From Brevibacterium paucivorans (lineage in GTDB: Bacteria; Actinomycetota; Actinomycetes; Actinomycetales; Brevibacteriaceae): 64,000 nucleotides of DNA. Below, piece by piece: positions 1-8,974 of this stretch. The position numbers were made by a program, and so were the translations under genes. Within the stretch, counting starts at the first letter, position 1; the number at the start of each line of letters is the position of its first letter. Below the pieces are notes generated by a model. That model worked only from the letters and a program-made list of their open reading frames with translations. It made no database searches and had not been told where the DNA came from. The stretch lies in contig NZ_JAFBCP010000001.1 in NCBI RefSeq assembly GCF_016907735.1, positions 1,612,001 through 1,676,000 on the forward strand. Direction: 5' to 3'.

Positions 1-66
1 GGAGCCGACGCGATTTTGACCTACTGGGCGACCGAGGTTGCTTCCCGGTTGAATGGCCAATCATGA
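1..66 (+). CDS. hemB: Delta-aminolevulinic acid dehydratase (porphobilinogen synthase), C-terminal end only
   Basis: Only the last 21 codons are inside the window, reading GADAILTYWATEVASRLNGQS and then TGA. The GAD-I-TYWA pattern is the conserved C-terminal segment of HemB, which condenses two 5-aminolevulinate molecules to porphobilinogen in heme synthesis. The stop overlaps the ATG of the following MarR gene (ATGA at 63-66), so the two are probably translationally coupled, and hemL follows, as expected for a heme operon. The identification rests on a short stretch, but motif and context agree. Confidence 0.8.
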   Translation, partial: GADAILTYWATEVASRLNGQS

Positions 67-557
67 CGGCCGCTCAGAGTCCAGTAAATTCTGACGCAAA
101 CACTGTCCAATGGCTTGACGATTCTGAGCAACTCGCATGGCGCCACATGGTTGAGTCGTGGCGCTTGATGATGGCTGTTTTGGATAAGGACTTGCGCGTC
201 GCGTACGGGATCGGGATTCCGGAGTACGAGGTGTTGGTCCGCTTGTCGGAATCCGAGGACTGGTCGTGTCGCATGTCGGAGTTGGCGTACGAGATCGGTA
301 TGTCGCGTTCTCGCCTGACCCACATTGTTGCCAGGATGGAAAAGCGGGGTCTGGTAGAGCGGGAGTCCGCAGTGGGTGACGGCCGAGGTGTCCGTTGCTG
401 TATGACGGACGCCGGCTGGGAACTGTTACAGGAGGCCGCTCCCACACATGTCACGGGTGTGCGAGAAAATTTTGTTGATGTGTTGGACCCGGTTGAGCTT
501 AAAGCGCTGGGCGAAATGTACGAGAAGGTTCACACACACCTTCGCGAGTTAGCCTAG
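63..557 (+). CDS. MarR-family transcriptional regulator in the heme operon
   Basis: 164 residues. A winged helix-turn-helix occupies about residues 45-115, with a recognition-helix region MSRSRLTHIVARMEKRGLV and a wing ending near RGVRCCMTDAGW. MarR proteins act as dimers that leave DNA when they bind a small ligand or are oxidised. The ATG overlaps the hemB stop and hemL begins 18 bases after its end, so it is co-transcribed with heme genes. A heme- or redox-linked ligand is an inference from position and from the adjacent Cys-Cys in the wing; the ligand cannot be read from sequence. Confidence 0.85.
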   Translation: MTAAQSPVNSDANTVQWLDDSEQLAWRHMVESWRLMMAVLDKDLRVAYGIGIPEYEVLVRLSESEDWSCRMSELAYEIGMSRSRLTHIVARMEKRGLVERESAVGDGRGVRCCMTDAGWELLQEAAPTHVTGVRENFVDVLDPVELKALGEMYEKVHTHLRELA

Positions 558-575
558 ATACGAGGAGGATTTTTC

Positions 576-1904
576 ATGTCCCACGTAACTTCTGAGTCGG
601 AACGTCTATTTGCCCGAGCCCAGTCTGTTATTCCTGGCGGAGTGAATTCCCCGGTTCGTGCGTTTAAAGCAGTAGGGGGAACGCCACGCTTCATCCGTAG
701 CGCTAAAGGCGCGCTGTTGTACGACGCAGACGGCAACGAGTACGTCGACCTCATTGGTTCGTGGGGCCCCATGATCCTGGGACACTCGCACCCGCAGGTT
801 CTCGACGCGGTTCACGCGGCTGCTGACCAGGGTTTCTCTTTTGGTACCCCGTCTGAAAACGAAGTCGCGCTGGCAGAAGAAATCGTTGCTCGCGTAGACC
901 CGGTTGAGCAGGTGCGCTTGGTGTCGTCAGGAACCGAAGCGACCATGAGCGCGATCCGTTTGGCCCGCGGTTTCACTGGACGGTCACGCGTGGTGAAGTT
1001 CGCTGGTTGCTACCACGGGCACGTCGACGCTCTTTTGGTTGCGGCCGGTTCAGGTGTCGCTACCTTTGGTCTGCCCGACACTCCTGGCGTGGTCGCCGGG
1101 GAAGCGTCAGAGACCTTGGTTGTTCCGTACAACGACGCGCAAGCGCTCACGGAAGTGTTCGAGAAGTACGGCGACTCGATCGCATGCGTCATCACGGAGG
1201 CCTGCCCCGGAAACATGGGTATTGTGCCACCTCGGGACGGCTTCACCCAGCTCATTCGCAAACTCACACGGGAACACGGTGCCCTCATGATCTCGGACGA
1301 GGTCATGACAGGTTTCCGCGTGTCTGAGGCCGGATGGTACGGCTATGAATCTGGTCTAGGTGAGGGTTACCCGGACGGACCTGCCGATCTGTTCACGTTC
1401 GGAAAGGTTATGGGTGGCGGTTTCCCCACGGCTGCTTTCGGTGGACGCGCCGATGTCATGGCACACCTCGCCCCAGCCGGTCCCGTGTATCAAGCGGGAA
1501 CCTTGTCTGGGAACCCTGTTGCAACGGCCGCAGGTTTGACCACGTTGAAGCTGACCAAGGAACTCGATGTGTACAGTCACATCGAATCGGTTGCCGACCA
1601 GTTGCGCGCAGCAGTGACCCAGGAGCTGACACGGGCCGGTGTGCCTCATACGGTGCAGAGCGCGAACTCCATGTTCTCGGTGTTCTTTACCGACCGCCCC
1701 GTGATCAACTACGCTGACGCTCAGTCACAGAACAGTGACGCGTATGCGGCGTTCTTCCACGCGATGCTCGACCAGGGTGTGCACTTGCCACCAAGTGCGT
1801 ATGAAGTGTGGTTCTTGTCGTTGGCACACACTCCCGAGGTCGTTGACCGGATTGTGTCCGCGTTGCCTGCCGCTGCACGTGCCGCCGCTCAAGCGAAAGG
1901 CTGA
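576..1904 (+). CDS. hemL: Glutamate-1-semialdehyde 2,1-aminomutase
   Basis: 442 residues, normal length. This PLP enzyme converts glutamate-1-semialdehyde to 5-aminolevulinate, the C5 route into heme. Visible features are the N-terminal [12 protein letters not shown] signature, the [16 protein letters not shown] phosphate-binding segment (about 117-132), the PLP aspartate in DEVMTGFR (about 241), and the Schiff-base lysine in [12 protein letters not shown] (about Lys277). A clear GAGGAG ribosome binding site lies just upstream. It sits between the MarR regulator and the histidine phosphatase, only two bases from the latter. Confidence 0.97.
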   Translation: MSHVTSESERLFARAQSVIPGGVNSPVRAFKAVGGTPRFIRSAKGALLYDADGNEYVDLIGSWGPMILGHSHPQVLDAVHAAADQGFSFGTPSENEVALAEEIVARVDPVEQVRLVSSGTEATMSAIRLARGFTGRSRVVKFAGCYHGHVDALLVAAGSGVATFGLPDTPGVVAGEASETLVVPYNDAQALTEVFEKYGDSIACVITEACPGNMGIVPPRDGFTQLIRKLTREHGALMISDEVMTGFRVSEAGWYGYESGLGEGYPDGPADLFTFGKVMGGGFPTAAFGGRADVMAHLAPAGPVYQAGTLSGNPVATAAGLTTLKLTKELDVYSHIESVADQLRAAVTQELTRAGVPHTVQSANSMFSVFFTDRPVINYADAQSQNSDAYAAFFHAMLDQGVHLPPSAYEVWFLSLAHTPEVVDRIVSALPAAARAAAQAKG

Positions 1905-1906
1905 AA

Positions 1907-2566
1907 ATGATTATCCGTGTTCACCTGAATCGACACGGCGAAGTCCACAACCCTGAAGGTATTTTGTACGGTCGCCTTCCCGGTTTTGGATTGTCTGAAG
2001 TTGGCCGTCTCATGGCTCAACGCGTCGCTGAGCACTACACCGGGCCGGATTTTATGGTCCGGGACCTGGTGCGTTCCCCGCTTTTGCGGACTAAGGAGAC
2101 CATCGCTCCGCTTGCTAATGCGGTGAACATCGAACCTCTGGTTGACGAGCGGGTCATTGAAGCGGAAAACCAGTTCGAAGGCACCAAAGTGGACCGCCAT
2201 TCGCTCATGCAACCGCAGAACTTGCAACGCTTGTACAACCCGCTTAAACCGTCGTGGGGTGAACCGTATGTCAATCAGGTGCGCCGAATGCGAGCGGCTG
2301 TCGCCAGTGTGCACCGCCGTTTAGAGGACATCGCGCGAAGCGAGAAGCTTGAGGTGGTTGACGGCGTGATCGTGTCGCACCAGCTTCCCATTTGGGTGAC
2401 TCGCTTGGACGCGGAAGACCGTCCGCTGGTCCACGACCCACGCCACCGCGAATGCTCGCTGGCTTCATCCACGACTCTCACATTTGAAAATGGTTCACTC
2501 GTCGATGTTGGGTACAACGACATCGCGAAGGATCTGCAACCGGTGAAAGGGGTTGCTGGGGCATGA
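1907..2566 (+). CDS. Histidine phosphatase family protein (phosphoglycerate mutase-like)
   Basis: 219 residues. The phosphohistidine motif RHGE is at residues 9-12 (His10), followed by a YGRLPGFGLSEVGRLMA stretch typical of the branch. A second catalytic histidine is likely in VIVSHQLPIWV (about 160-170). Genes of this kind commonly lie just before the ResA/CcdA/ResB set in actinobacteria, but the substrate is not known. It starts two bases after hemL and overlaps the ResA-like gene by ATGA, so it belongs to the heme/cytochrome operon. Phosphoglycerate mutase activity should not be assumed. Confidence 0.85.
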   Translation: MIIRVHLNRHGEVHNPEGILYGRLPGFGLSEVGRLMAQRVAEHYTGPDFMVRDLVRSPLLRTKETIAPLANAVNIEPLVDERVIEAENQFEGTKVDRHSLMQPQNLQRLYNPLKPSWGEPYVNQVRRMRAAVASVHRRLEDIARSEKLEVVDGVIVSHQLPIWVTRLDAEDRPLVHDPRHRECSLASSTTLTFENGSLVDVGYNDIAKDLQPVKGVAGA

Positions 2567-3150
2567 CCGTGAACCGTCGTAAGGCTCTCACTGCAACGTT
2601 GGCGACAGCAGTGCTGGTGGCCACCAGCGCCTGTTCAACGGAATCCGATTCGCTTGCCGATCAAGCTGGATCCGGCCAAGGCTATGTTTCTGGTTCAGGT
2701 GTTGTCACGCAGATTCCGGAAGCGGAACGCGGAGAACCCGTCGATTTCGACTTCACGCTCTTGGACGGAACAGAAGGCTCGGTCAAGGACTACAGGCCCA
2801 AGCTCGTGGTGGTGAACTTGTGGTACGCGTCGTGCCCGCCGTGCCGTAAAGAAGCCCCTGCACTCAATGAGGTTGCCAGCAAGTTCGCCGACGATGCGGA
2901 GTTCTTGGGCGTTAACGTCCGGGACGGAAAAGCGGCAGCAGAAGGCTTCACCAAGACCTTTGATGTGAAGTACGCAAATACCCTCGATACTGACGGTTCG
3001 ATTGTTGCGTCTCTTTCCAAAGTGCTACCCCCACAAGCCACTCCGTCCACGGTTATCCTCGATAAGGAAGGACGGCCGGCAGCACGCGTTGTGGGTGCGG
3101 TAGAAGAATCGACGTTGCGAGGTTTGATCGAAGAAACCATGGGCCATTGA
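2563..3150 (+). CDS. resA: TlpA/ResA-family thiol-disulfide oxidoreductase, lipoprotein
   Basis: 195 residues. A lipoprotein signal peptide ends in VATSAC, with lipidated Cys24, anchoring it outside the membrane. The thioredoxin fold carries the active site WYASCPPC (Cys91, Cys94). ResA-type proteins reduce the heme-binding cysteines of apocytochrome c before heme attachment, taking electrons from CcdA. The next genes are ccdA, resB and ccsB, the full system II cytochrome c maturation set. Its ATG overlaps the preceding stop, and its own stop overlaps the ccdA start. Confidence 0.92.
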   Translation: MTVNRRKALTATLATAVLVATSACSTESDSLADQAGSGQGYVSGSGVVTQIPEAERGEPVDFDFTLLDGTEGSVKDYRPKLVVVNLWYASCPPCRKEAPALNEVASKFADDAEFLGVNVRDGKAAAEGFTKTFDVKYANTLDTDGSIVASLSKVLPPQATPSTVILDKEGRPAARVVGAVEESTLRGLIEETMGH

Positions 3151-3929
3151 TGCCCGTGAACCTAATCGCGTCTGCCGGACAGTCGTTCGCCGACACCGTT
3201 CTCAACGGCCCCATTCTGTTAGCAATGGCGGTCGCGCTCCTGGCTGGACTCGTGTCGTTTCTTTCGCCCTGTATTCTTCCTTTGGTACCCGGCTACGTGG
3301 GCTATGTGACCGGGCTGACCGGAACGCACGTCAAGGACAAGAAAACCTGGACAGTACTCGCAGGCGTGGGACTGTTCATCCTGGGTTTCGCCACCGTCTT
3401 CGTGGCGATTGGGATCCTGTTTTCCGGACTGGGTGCCTTGGTATCACAGTGGATTGATGTCGTCACCCGGATTTTTGGTGTCATCGTCGTGATCCTGGGA
3501 ATCGCTTTCCTGGGCGGTTTCCAGCGTCTGCAGAACGATGTGCGGATCTCGAAACGACCTCGGGCGGGGCTCTTAGGAGCGCCCCTTTTGGGCGCGACCT
3601 TCGCCTTAGGCTGGACCCCGTGTATTGGGCCCACGCTGGCAGCGGTGCTGGCCATGTCCACCAGCTTTGGAGGAACCGGAAACGTGCTTCGCGGAGCGGT
3701 GCTGACCTTTGTGTACTGCTTGGGAATCGGGATACCGTTCCTCATCGTCGCGTTTCTCATCCACAAGGGAATGGGCAAGCTCGAATGGGTTCGCCGTCAC
3801 CAACGGGGTATTGTGCGGGCAGGCGGAATCATGCTGATCGTGCTGGGCCTGGCCATGGTGACTGGGCTATGGAACCTCATGATGAGCTATATGCAACTGT
3901 GGGCTAACGGATTCGAGTTGGTGGTGTAG
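3150..3929 (+). CDS. ccdA: Cytochrome c biogenesis protein CcdA (thiol-reducing membrane protein)
   Basis: About 259 residues with six likely membrane segments. The two redox cysteines are in SFLSPCILPLVPGY (about Cys41) and LGWTPCIGPTLAAV (about Cys158), both flanked by the usual prolines. CcdA passes electrons from cytoplasmic thioredoxin to ResA. I place the start at the ATG at 3150, which overlaps the resA stop as TGATG; an in-frame TTG at 3147 would add one residue. The stop overlaps the GTG of resB. Confidence 0.95.
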   Translation: MPVNLIASAGQSFADTVLNGPILLAMAVALLAGLVSFLSPCILPLVPGYVGYVTGLTGTHVKDKKTWTVLAGVGLFILGFATVFVAIGILFSGLGALVSQWIDVVTRIFGVIVVILGIAFLGGFQRLQNDVRISKRPRAGLLGAPLLGATFALGWTPCIGPTLAAVLAMSTSFGGTGNVLRGAVLTFVYCLGIGIPFLIVAFLIHKGMGKLEWVRRHQRGIVRAGGIMLIVLGLAMVTGLWNLMMSYMQLWANGFELVV

Positions 3930-5470
3930 TGAGTAAGAACACGCAAGCTCCTGCAAACATTGGTGCGGTAGGAATGCTGCGCTGGGCATGGCGACAGCTC
4001 ACCACCATGCGTTTCGCCCTTATTCTGCTCTTGGTACTGGCCATGGCAGCGGTTCCTGGCTCCCTGTTGCCACAACGCATTCAAGACCCCGGCAAGGTGC
4101 GCACGTTCATTGAGGACAACGGCACTTTGGGTGAGGTGCTCGACAAACTGCAGATGTTCGACGTGTATTCGTCGGTGTGGTTTTCTGCCGTGTACATCCT
4201 GCTCATGGTGTCGTTGGTGGGCTGTATTGTTCCCCGGTGCGGCCAGCACTTTAAGGCCATGCGCATGGCCCCGCCCAAAGCACCGCGCAGGCTCACCCGT
4301 ATGCCTGCTCACCAGGAGTGGGAACTTGAAGATAGTGACACTGACGACTTCTTGGACCGTGCGCAGCGCGTCTTGAAGAAGGCCGGGTACCGCACAGTGC
4401 GCAACGATGACCACGTTGCGGCTGAACGCGGGTACTTGCGCGAAACCGGAAACCTGTTGTTCCACTTTTCGATCTTGTGGGTCGTTGTGGTATTCGCTCT
4501 GGGTGCGCTCGTGTCGTATTCGGGGCAACGGATTCTGGTTGAGGGTGAAACGTTCTCCAACTCGCTGGTGTCCTATGACGACTTCAAACCGGGCACCTAC
4601 TACAACCCGGACAATCTGGACGACTTCCGCATCACACTCAACCGTTTTGACGCCACGTTCGACAGTGAGTCGGTGGGACCACAGTTTGCTCAGCCCCGGC
4701 ACTTCGCCGCAAATGTGACCACTAACTACCAGGGTGTTGAAGAGACCAAGGTTCTGCAGGTCAACGAGCCCGTGCGCTTTGGTCGCACCAGCGTGTATCT
4801 CACGGGTAACGGTTACGCTCCCGAGGTGACGGTGAAGAACGCGAAGGGCGACGTCACCTTCTCCGGTCCCGTTGTGTTCCTGCCGGTTGACGGAACGTAT
4901 GCCTCCCGAGGTGTCGTCAAGGTTCCGGATACCGGTGGCGAACAGTTGGGATTTGGGGGAGTGTTCCTCCCTACGGCGGGATTCAATGACCAGGGTGAGC
5001 TGATTTCGACGTTTCCCGCGGCCGATCAGCCGTACTTGGTGATGAGCGTGTACGAGGGCGACCTGGGATTGGACGACGGGATCGCTCAGAACGTGTATGA
5101 ACTCGATACCTCGAAGATGCGCGCGGTCACTGGCAAGGACGGTAAACCCGTCACGCTTCAGATGGCACCGGGAGAGACCGTCGAGTTGCCAGACGGTAGG
5201 GGCACGGTGACGTTTGATGGCGTGAAACGCTTCGTCGCTGTCGACATCCACTCCAACCCCACGCAGGTTGTGCTCTTGGTAGGTGCGGTTCTGCTCATGG
5301 TGGGACTGGGGCTGTCATTGTTCATTCCGCGCCGTCGTATGTGGGTGCGCGTCACTGATGGGCGAGTCGAAGTTGCGGCGCTTGCACGTGGCGAAGACCC
5401 CAGGGTCAAACACGCAGTAAAAACGCTTGCCGTACACTTGAATGAATCTGCGCGTGAAGAGGAAGATTAA
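3929..5470 (+). CDS. resB: Cytochrome c biogenesis protein ResB (Ccs1)
   Basis: 513 residues. Three N-terminal membrane helices (about 26-46, 86-105, 177-200) are followed by a large external domain and a final helix near 445-465, the ResB layout. With CcsB it forms the system II heme exporter and cytochrome c synthase. The GTG start overlaps the ccdA stop (TAGTG) and its TAA overlaps the ATG of ccsB. A long opposite-strand open frame (about 3.9-5.25 kb) is a coding shadow of this gene. Confidence 0.95.
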   Translation: MSKNTQAPANIGAVGMLRWAWRQLTTMRFALILLLVLAMAAVPGSLLPQRIQDPGKVRTFIEDNGTLGEVLDKLQMFDVYSSVWFSAVYILLMVSLVGCIVPRCGQHFKAMRMAPPKAPRRLTRMPAHQEWELEDSDTDDFLDRAQRVLKKAGYRTVRNDDHVAAERGYLRETGNLLFHFSILWVVVVFALGALVSYSGQRILVEGETFSNSLVSYDDFKPGTYYNPDNLDDFRITLNRFDATFDSESVGPQFAQPRHFAANVTTNYQGVEETKVLQVNEPVRFGRTSVYLTGNGYAPEVTVKNAKGDVTFSGPVVFLPVDGTYASRGVVKVPDTGGEQLGFGGVFLPTAGFNDQGELISTFPAADQPYLVMSVYEGDLGLDDGIAQNVYELDTSKMRAVTGKDGKPVTLQMAPGETVELPDGRGTVTFDGVKRFVAVDIHSNPTQVVLLVGAVLLMVGLGLSLFIPRRRMWVRVTDGRVEVAALARGEDPRVKHAVKTLAVHLNESAREEED

Positions 5471-6495
5471 TGGACGTTTCTGTTGTTTGGGCTAGCTGGT
5501 CCAATCTGCTGATTTATTCGGCCATGGCGGTCTACGCGATCGCATTCATCATTTACTCTCTGGACCTTTTTGGCGACACTGCTCAGGACAAGAGCCAAGT
5601 AAAGAACAACACCAAGACCACCGCAAAAGCCAGCGCGGTTGCACGTACCTCACGTAATCGCGGTGGCGGGGTAGCGGTAGCTGAACGCGACGAGGATTTT
5701 CCAGTTCCGGTAGCTGAAACACATGACTTCAGGCGCTGGGCACGCGTTGGAACGGCGCTCACAGTCCTGGCTGTTCTCATGCACGTGGGCGCCGTCGTCA
5801 CACGCACCATTGCAGTCATGCGTGTCCCGTGGGGCAACATGATGGAGTACGCGCTGGTTGCGTCCGCCCTGGCTGTCATCACGTACCTGGCCGTGTTGAA
5901 GTTCCGCGACCTGCGCTTCATGGGAACGTTCGTCGCAGGTTTCGCGCTGATCACTCTGGGCCTGTGCATTACGGTGTTCTACACTCCGGCGGCTCAGCTC
6001 ATTCCTGCTCTTCAGTCGTACTGGATTTACATCCACGTACCCATTGCGATCCTGTCTACCGCCCTGTTGACCGTGTCCGCCGTGATCGCGATCTTCCAGT
6101 TGCTCACCATCAACTACGAAAAACGTGTGAAGGAAGACCGGCCCATTCCTAAGGCACTGCGGTTCTTGGCTCGTACGCCGGCTTCTGACCGTATTGAGAT
6201 CGTGTCGTATCGCTTGGCCGCGGTTGGGTTCATCACATGGACCTTCACGCTGATCGCTGGAGCGATCTGGGCCGAGGTCGCGTGGGGCCGTCCGTGGGGC
6301 TGGGACACCAAAGAGATCTGGACGTTTGTTGTGTGGGTCATCTATGCCGCGTACCTCCACGCACGTGCAACCCGAGGTTGGTCGCAACGCGCAATCGCGA
6401 TCCTCAACCTGGTCGGTTTCTCTACAGTTCTATTTAACTTCGCGGTGGTCAACATCTACTTCAACGGTCTCCACAGCTATTCTGGGCTCAAGTAA
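5470..6495 (+). CDS. ccsB: Cytochrome c biogenesis protein CcsB (ResC), heme-handling WWD protein
   Basis: 341 residues, polytopic. The tryptophan-rich heme-binding WWD motif is clear as WGRPWGWDTKEIW at about residues 272-284. Candidate axial histidines are in LMHVGA (about 105), IYIHVPIA (about 189) and YLHARAT (about 307). A charged, low-complexity loop at about 38-85 follows the first helix. CcsB and ResB together carry heme across the membrane and attach it to apocytochrome c. It is the last gene of the operon and is followed by a strong terminator. Confidence 0.96.
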   Translation: MDVSVVWASWSNLLIYSAMAVYAIAFIIYSLDLFGDTAQDKSQVKNNTKTTAKASAVARTSRNRGGGVAVAERDEDFPVPVAETHDFRRWARVGTALTVLAVLMHVGAVVTRTIAVMRVPWGNMMEYALVASALAVITYLAVLKFRDLRFMGTFVAGFALITLGLCITVFYTPAAQLIPALQSYWIYIHVPIAILSTALLTVSAVIAIFQLLTINYEKRVKEDRPIPKALRFLARTPASDRIEIVSYRLAAVGFITWTFTLIAGAIWAEVAWGRPWGWDTKEIWTFVVWVIYAAYLHARATRGWSQRAIAILNLVGFSTVLFNFAVVNIYFNGLHSYSGLK

Positions 6496-6554
6496 TAAAA
6501 CGAACACAGTATGTGTAAACCCTGGGAGTAGGAAACACTCTCAGGGTCGTTTTA
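6496..6554 (+). terminator. Intrinsic terminator after ccsB, probably bidirectional
   Basis: An 11-bp stem with one G-U pair (6519-6529 with 6537-6547) is nested inside a second 8-bp stem (TAAAACGA at 6496-6503 with TCGTTTTA at 6547-6554). A T-rich tract follows. It closes the heme/cytochrome operon. Confidence 0.8.
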
Positions 6555-6557
6555 TTT

Positions 6558-6575
6558 CGTAAACCGTGGTTTACG
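6558..6575. promoter_or_regulatory. Palindromic operator-like site upstream of the MHS transporter
   Basis: CGTAAACCGTGGTTTACG is a perfect inverted repeat with 8-base arms and a 2-base centre, 133 bases before the GTG of the transporter gene. There is no T-run after it, so a protein-binding site is more likely than a terminator. The regulator is unknown and no regulator gene is adjacent. Confidence 0.4.
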
Positions 6576-6707
6576 TGCAGTGATGGCGGTTTTTGTAGAT
6601 TTCCGTTCCTTAACAAAACTTGTGCAAACATGGCTTTCCGTTGAGAAAACAGTGAGCAGTTGAAAGCGTTGATATCTGGATAGCTACATCGCACATGAGG
6701 AGTTGTT

Positions 6708-8051
6708 GTGAGTCAACCGCAGTTGAAGGAGCCGGACACCTCTACTGTTCGAAAGGCCGTCGCGGCTTCTGCAATCGGTAACGCGACTGAATGGTTCGAC
6801 TACGGTATCTACGCCGTTTCCGTCACCTACATCACGCAACACTTTTTCCCGGGTGAGTACGGAACCATTCTGGCGCTCGCGACCTTCGCGTTTTCATTCC
6901 TGGTGCGTCCGCTGGGAGGTATCTTCTGGGGGCCAATGGGAGACCGCCTCGGGCGCAAGCACGTCCTTGCACTCACCATCCTGATGATGGCAGGCGCCAC
7001 CTTCCTGATTGGTGTGCTCCCCACTCACGAAACCATTGGTATCGCAGCCCCGATTCTGCTTGTGATCCTGCGCGCCGTGCAAGGGTTCTCATCCGGTGGT
7101 GAATACGGTGGTGCGGCCACCATGATGGCCGAATACGCACCCCGTAACCGCCGTGGATTCTGGGGAAGCTTCCTGGAGTTCGGAACCCTGGCTGGTTTTG
7201 CCCTGGGCTCGCTCATTGTGTTGATGGGTGAACTGACGATCGGTAACGAAGCAATGATGGATTGGGGATGGCGCGTGCCGTTCCTGATTGCCGGTCCGCT
7301 GGGAATCGTGGGTCTGTACTTGCGAAGCAAACTGGGCGAATCGCCAGTGTTCGAAGAAATGGACGAAAAAGGTTCCGACGAAGGATCGACAGGCAAGGTC
7401 TTTGGCTCACTGTTTAAGAACCACTGGCAGCAGATCCTCATTATGACCGGGCTGGTCACGGCCGTAAACGTCGTGAACTACACGCTCTTGTCATACATGC
7501 CCACCTACTTTGAAAACAGTGTAGAGCTGTCCTCGCAGACGACGCTGACCATTATGTTCCTCGCGCAGTTCGGCATGATGCTGCTGATGCCTATTGGCGG
7601 GTTCTTGAGCGATAAGTTTGGGCGTAAGCCTATGTGGGCATTCTCCATGATCGGACTGATTGTGGCTTCCGTGCCCATGTACATGATCATGCCAAACGGT
7701 TTCTGGTTTGCTCTGCTGGGTATTTTCGTCCTGGGAGTCCTGTACATCCCGCAGCTGTCGTCGATTTCTGCGACATTCCCAGCCATGTTCCCCACCCAGG
7801 TGCGTTACGCAGGTTTCGCTATCACGTACAACGTTGCCACCGCAGCGTTTGGTGGTACCGCGCCTTCCGTGAATGAATGGTTGATTGGGGAGACCGGTTC
7901 GCCGCTGGTGCCCGCTTTCTACATGATGGGCGCGTGCGTGATCGGTTTGATTGCAACCCTGTGCATGAAGGAGACTGCGGGGGCTACGATCCGCGGAAAC
8001 CAGCTCCCCGAGGTGGGTGTCGAGGCGAAGTTCGAAGCAGACGCTAAATAG
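6708..8051 (+). CDS. MFS transporter, metabolite:H+ symporter (MHS) family, ProP-like
   Basis: 447 residues with about 12 membrane segments. The N-terminal sequence ASAIGNATEWFDYGIY and the loop GPMGDRLGRKHVL are typical of the MHS family (ProP, KgtP, ShiA, CitH). Such proteins import osmolytes or carboxylates with protons. A GAGGAG ribosome binding site precedes the GTG start. It is a single-gene unit after the ccsB terminator and may be controlled through the palindrome at 6558. The substrate cannot be told from sequence. Its 3' end overlaps the convergent next gene by 8 bases. Confidence 0.9.
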   Translation: MSQPQLKEPDTSTVRKAVAASAIGNATEWFDYGIYAVSVTYITQHFFPGEYGTILALATFAFSFLVRPLGGIFWGPMGDRLGRKHVLALTILMMAGATFLIGVLPTHETIGIAAPILLVILRAVQGFSSGGEYGGAATMMAEYAPRNRRGFWGSFLEFGTLAGFALGSLIVLMGELTIGNEAMMDWGWRVPFLIAGPLGIVGLYLRSKLGESPVFEEMDEKGSDEGSTGKVFGSLFKNHWQQILIMTGLVTAVNVVNYTLLSYMPTYFENSVELSSQTTLTIMFLAQFGMMLLMPIGGFLSDKFGRKPMWAFSMIGLIVASVPMYMIMPNGFWFALLGIFVLGVLYIPQLSSISATFPAMFPTQVRYAGFAITYNVATAAFGGTAPSVNEWLIGETGSPLVPAFYMMGACVIGLIATLCMKETAGATIRGNQLPEVGVEAKFEADAK

Positions 8052-8574
8052 TCTGGGCACGCTCGATGTGAGCGGTGATGGCTGCGTAGACCTCTTCCAT
8101 GGGGTCACGCAGCACCGCTTGCCCGTACGCGCGACGACGGTACCCGGGGCATTCGAGGGTTAGAGTTCCAAAGCGACCACGCTTGAAGCTAATGCGCGTC
8201 TGTTCCAGGGGCCATGATTCAGCGGCTCTGATGCGGCCGATTTTAGGGTACTCGACCGTGGTGCCGGTGACCGTGAAATGCACGCCAGATTCCAGCGGTC
8301 CCGTGGACATTGACCGCTTCATACGCGCCGCAAATATGGAGAGCGCAGAAAGCGAAAACAACACCAAGCACGCGACACCTGATTCCACCCAGTTACGTGA
8401 TTCGGGCTCCGTGGCGAAAGTGACCCACACGATGAAGATGCCCAGCAGGCCAAAAATCACTGCTCCAGTCCACAGCAACATGAGGTTGAAAAACCTGGAG
8501 ACTTGCAGGTTTTTCGAAAGTGATTCTCTAACCCGAACTTCGTACCGTACGTGAGGGGAGTGTTCCACGGTCAC
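8044..8574 (-). CDS. Two-helix membrane protein of unknown function
   Basis: 176 residues. Two hydrophobic segments lie at about 30-55 and 65-85, followed by a soluble C-terminal part with alternating beta-like sequence (about 95-165) resembling the PH-like domains of small actinobacterial membrane proteins; this fold guess is weak. It is translationally coupled to the upstream PLDc_N protein (ATGA at 8571-8574), so the two may work together at the membrane. I recognise no catalytic motif. Confidence 0.75.
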   Translation of the reverse strand: MTVEHSPHVRYEVRVRESLSKNLQVSRFFNLMLLWTGAVIFGLLGIFIVWVTFATEPESRNWVESGVACLVLFSLSALSIFAARMKRSMSTGPLESGVHFTVTGTTVEYPKIGRIRAAESWPLEQTRISFKRGRFGTLTLECPGYRRRAYGQAVLRDPMEEVYAAITAHIERAQTI

Positions 8575-8909
8575 TCCTCGCTATGAGGTTCGCCGGTCTC
8601 ACCGGGTTCATCAGGGTTGTTGCGTCCCTGCTTCTTGCGACGCTCCCAGTCCAAGTCTTCTGAAATTTTGCGTAGGTAGTCCGGGTCGTCATCGGGGGCC
8701 ACTCCGCGGGCGGGTGCGCTCGCGGTCGTGCCTCGGCCAAACAGGAACCACAAGAGCAGCCCCACCAGTGGGACCAGAAGAATGACGGCAATCCACGCGA
8801 TCTTGGGCATGATCCGAATCTGGTCTTTGTCACGGAGCGCGGCATCAAAAACCGAGTACAGAGCCACAGCGACGTAAATGACGATGGCACCTAGCAGGAT
8901 TCGAGACAT
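8571..8909 (-). CDS. PLDc_N-domain small membrane protein
   Basis: 112 residues. Two membrane helices (about 4-23 and 33-58) surround a short loop with DAALRDKDQIRIMPK. The second helix ends in LLVPLVGLLLWFLFGRG, the signature of the phospholipase D N-terminal (cardiolipin synthase N-terminal) membrane domain. No phospholipase catalytic domain follows, only a charged, disordered tail, so it is not an enzyme by itself. It is the first gene of a two-gene operon. Confidence 0.8.
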   Translation of the reverse strand: MSRILLGAIVIYVAVALYSVFDAALRDKDQIRIMPKIAWIAVILLVPLVGLLLWFLFGRGTTASAPARGVAPDDDPDYLRKISEDLDWERRKKQGRNNPDEPGETGEPHSEE

Positions 8910-8974
8910 GCCACCCAGTTTATGTGATGGGTGATCTTCGCCGGCTACGTGGACTGAAGTAAACTCGTTACATC

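Noticed and set aside
3887..5251. 454-codon open frame on the minus strand
   Set aside because: Lies entirely opposite resB, which has clear family sequence; the reverse frame has no recognisable domain and is rich in His and Arg, as expected for a coding shadow.
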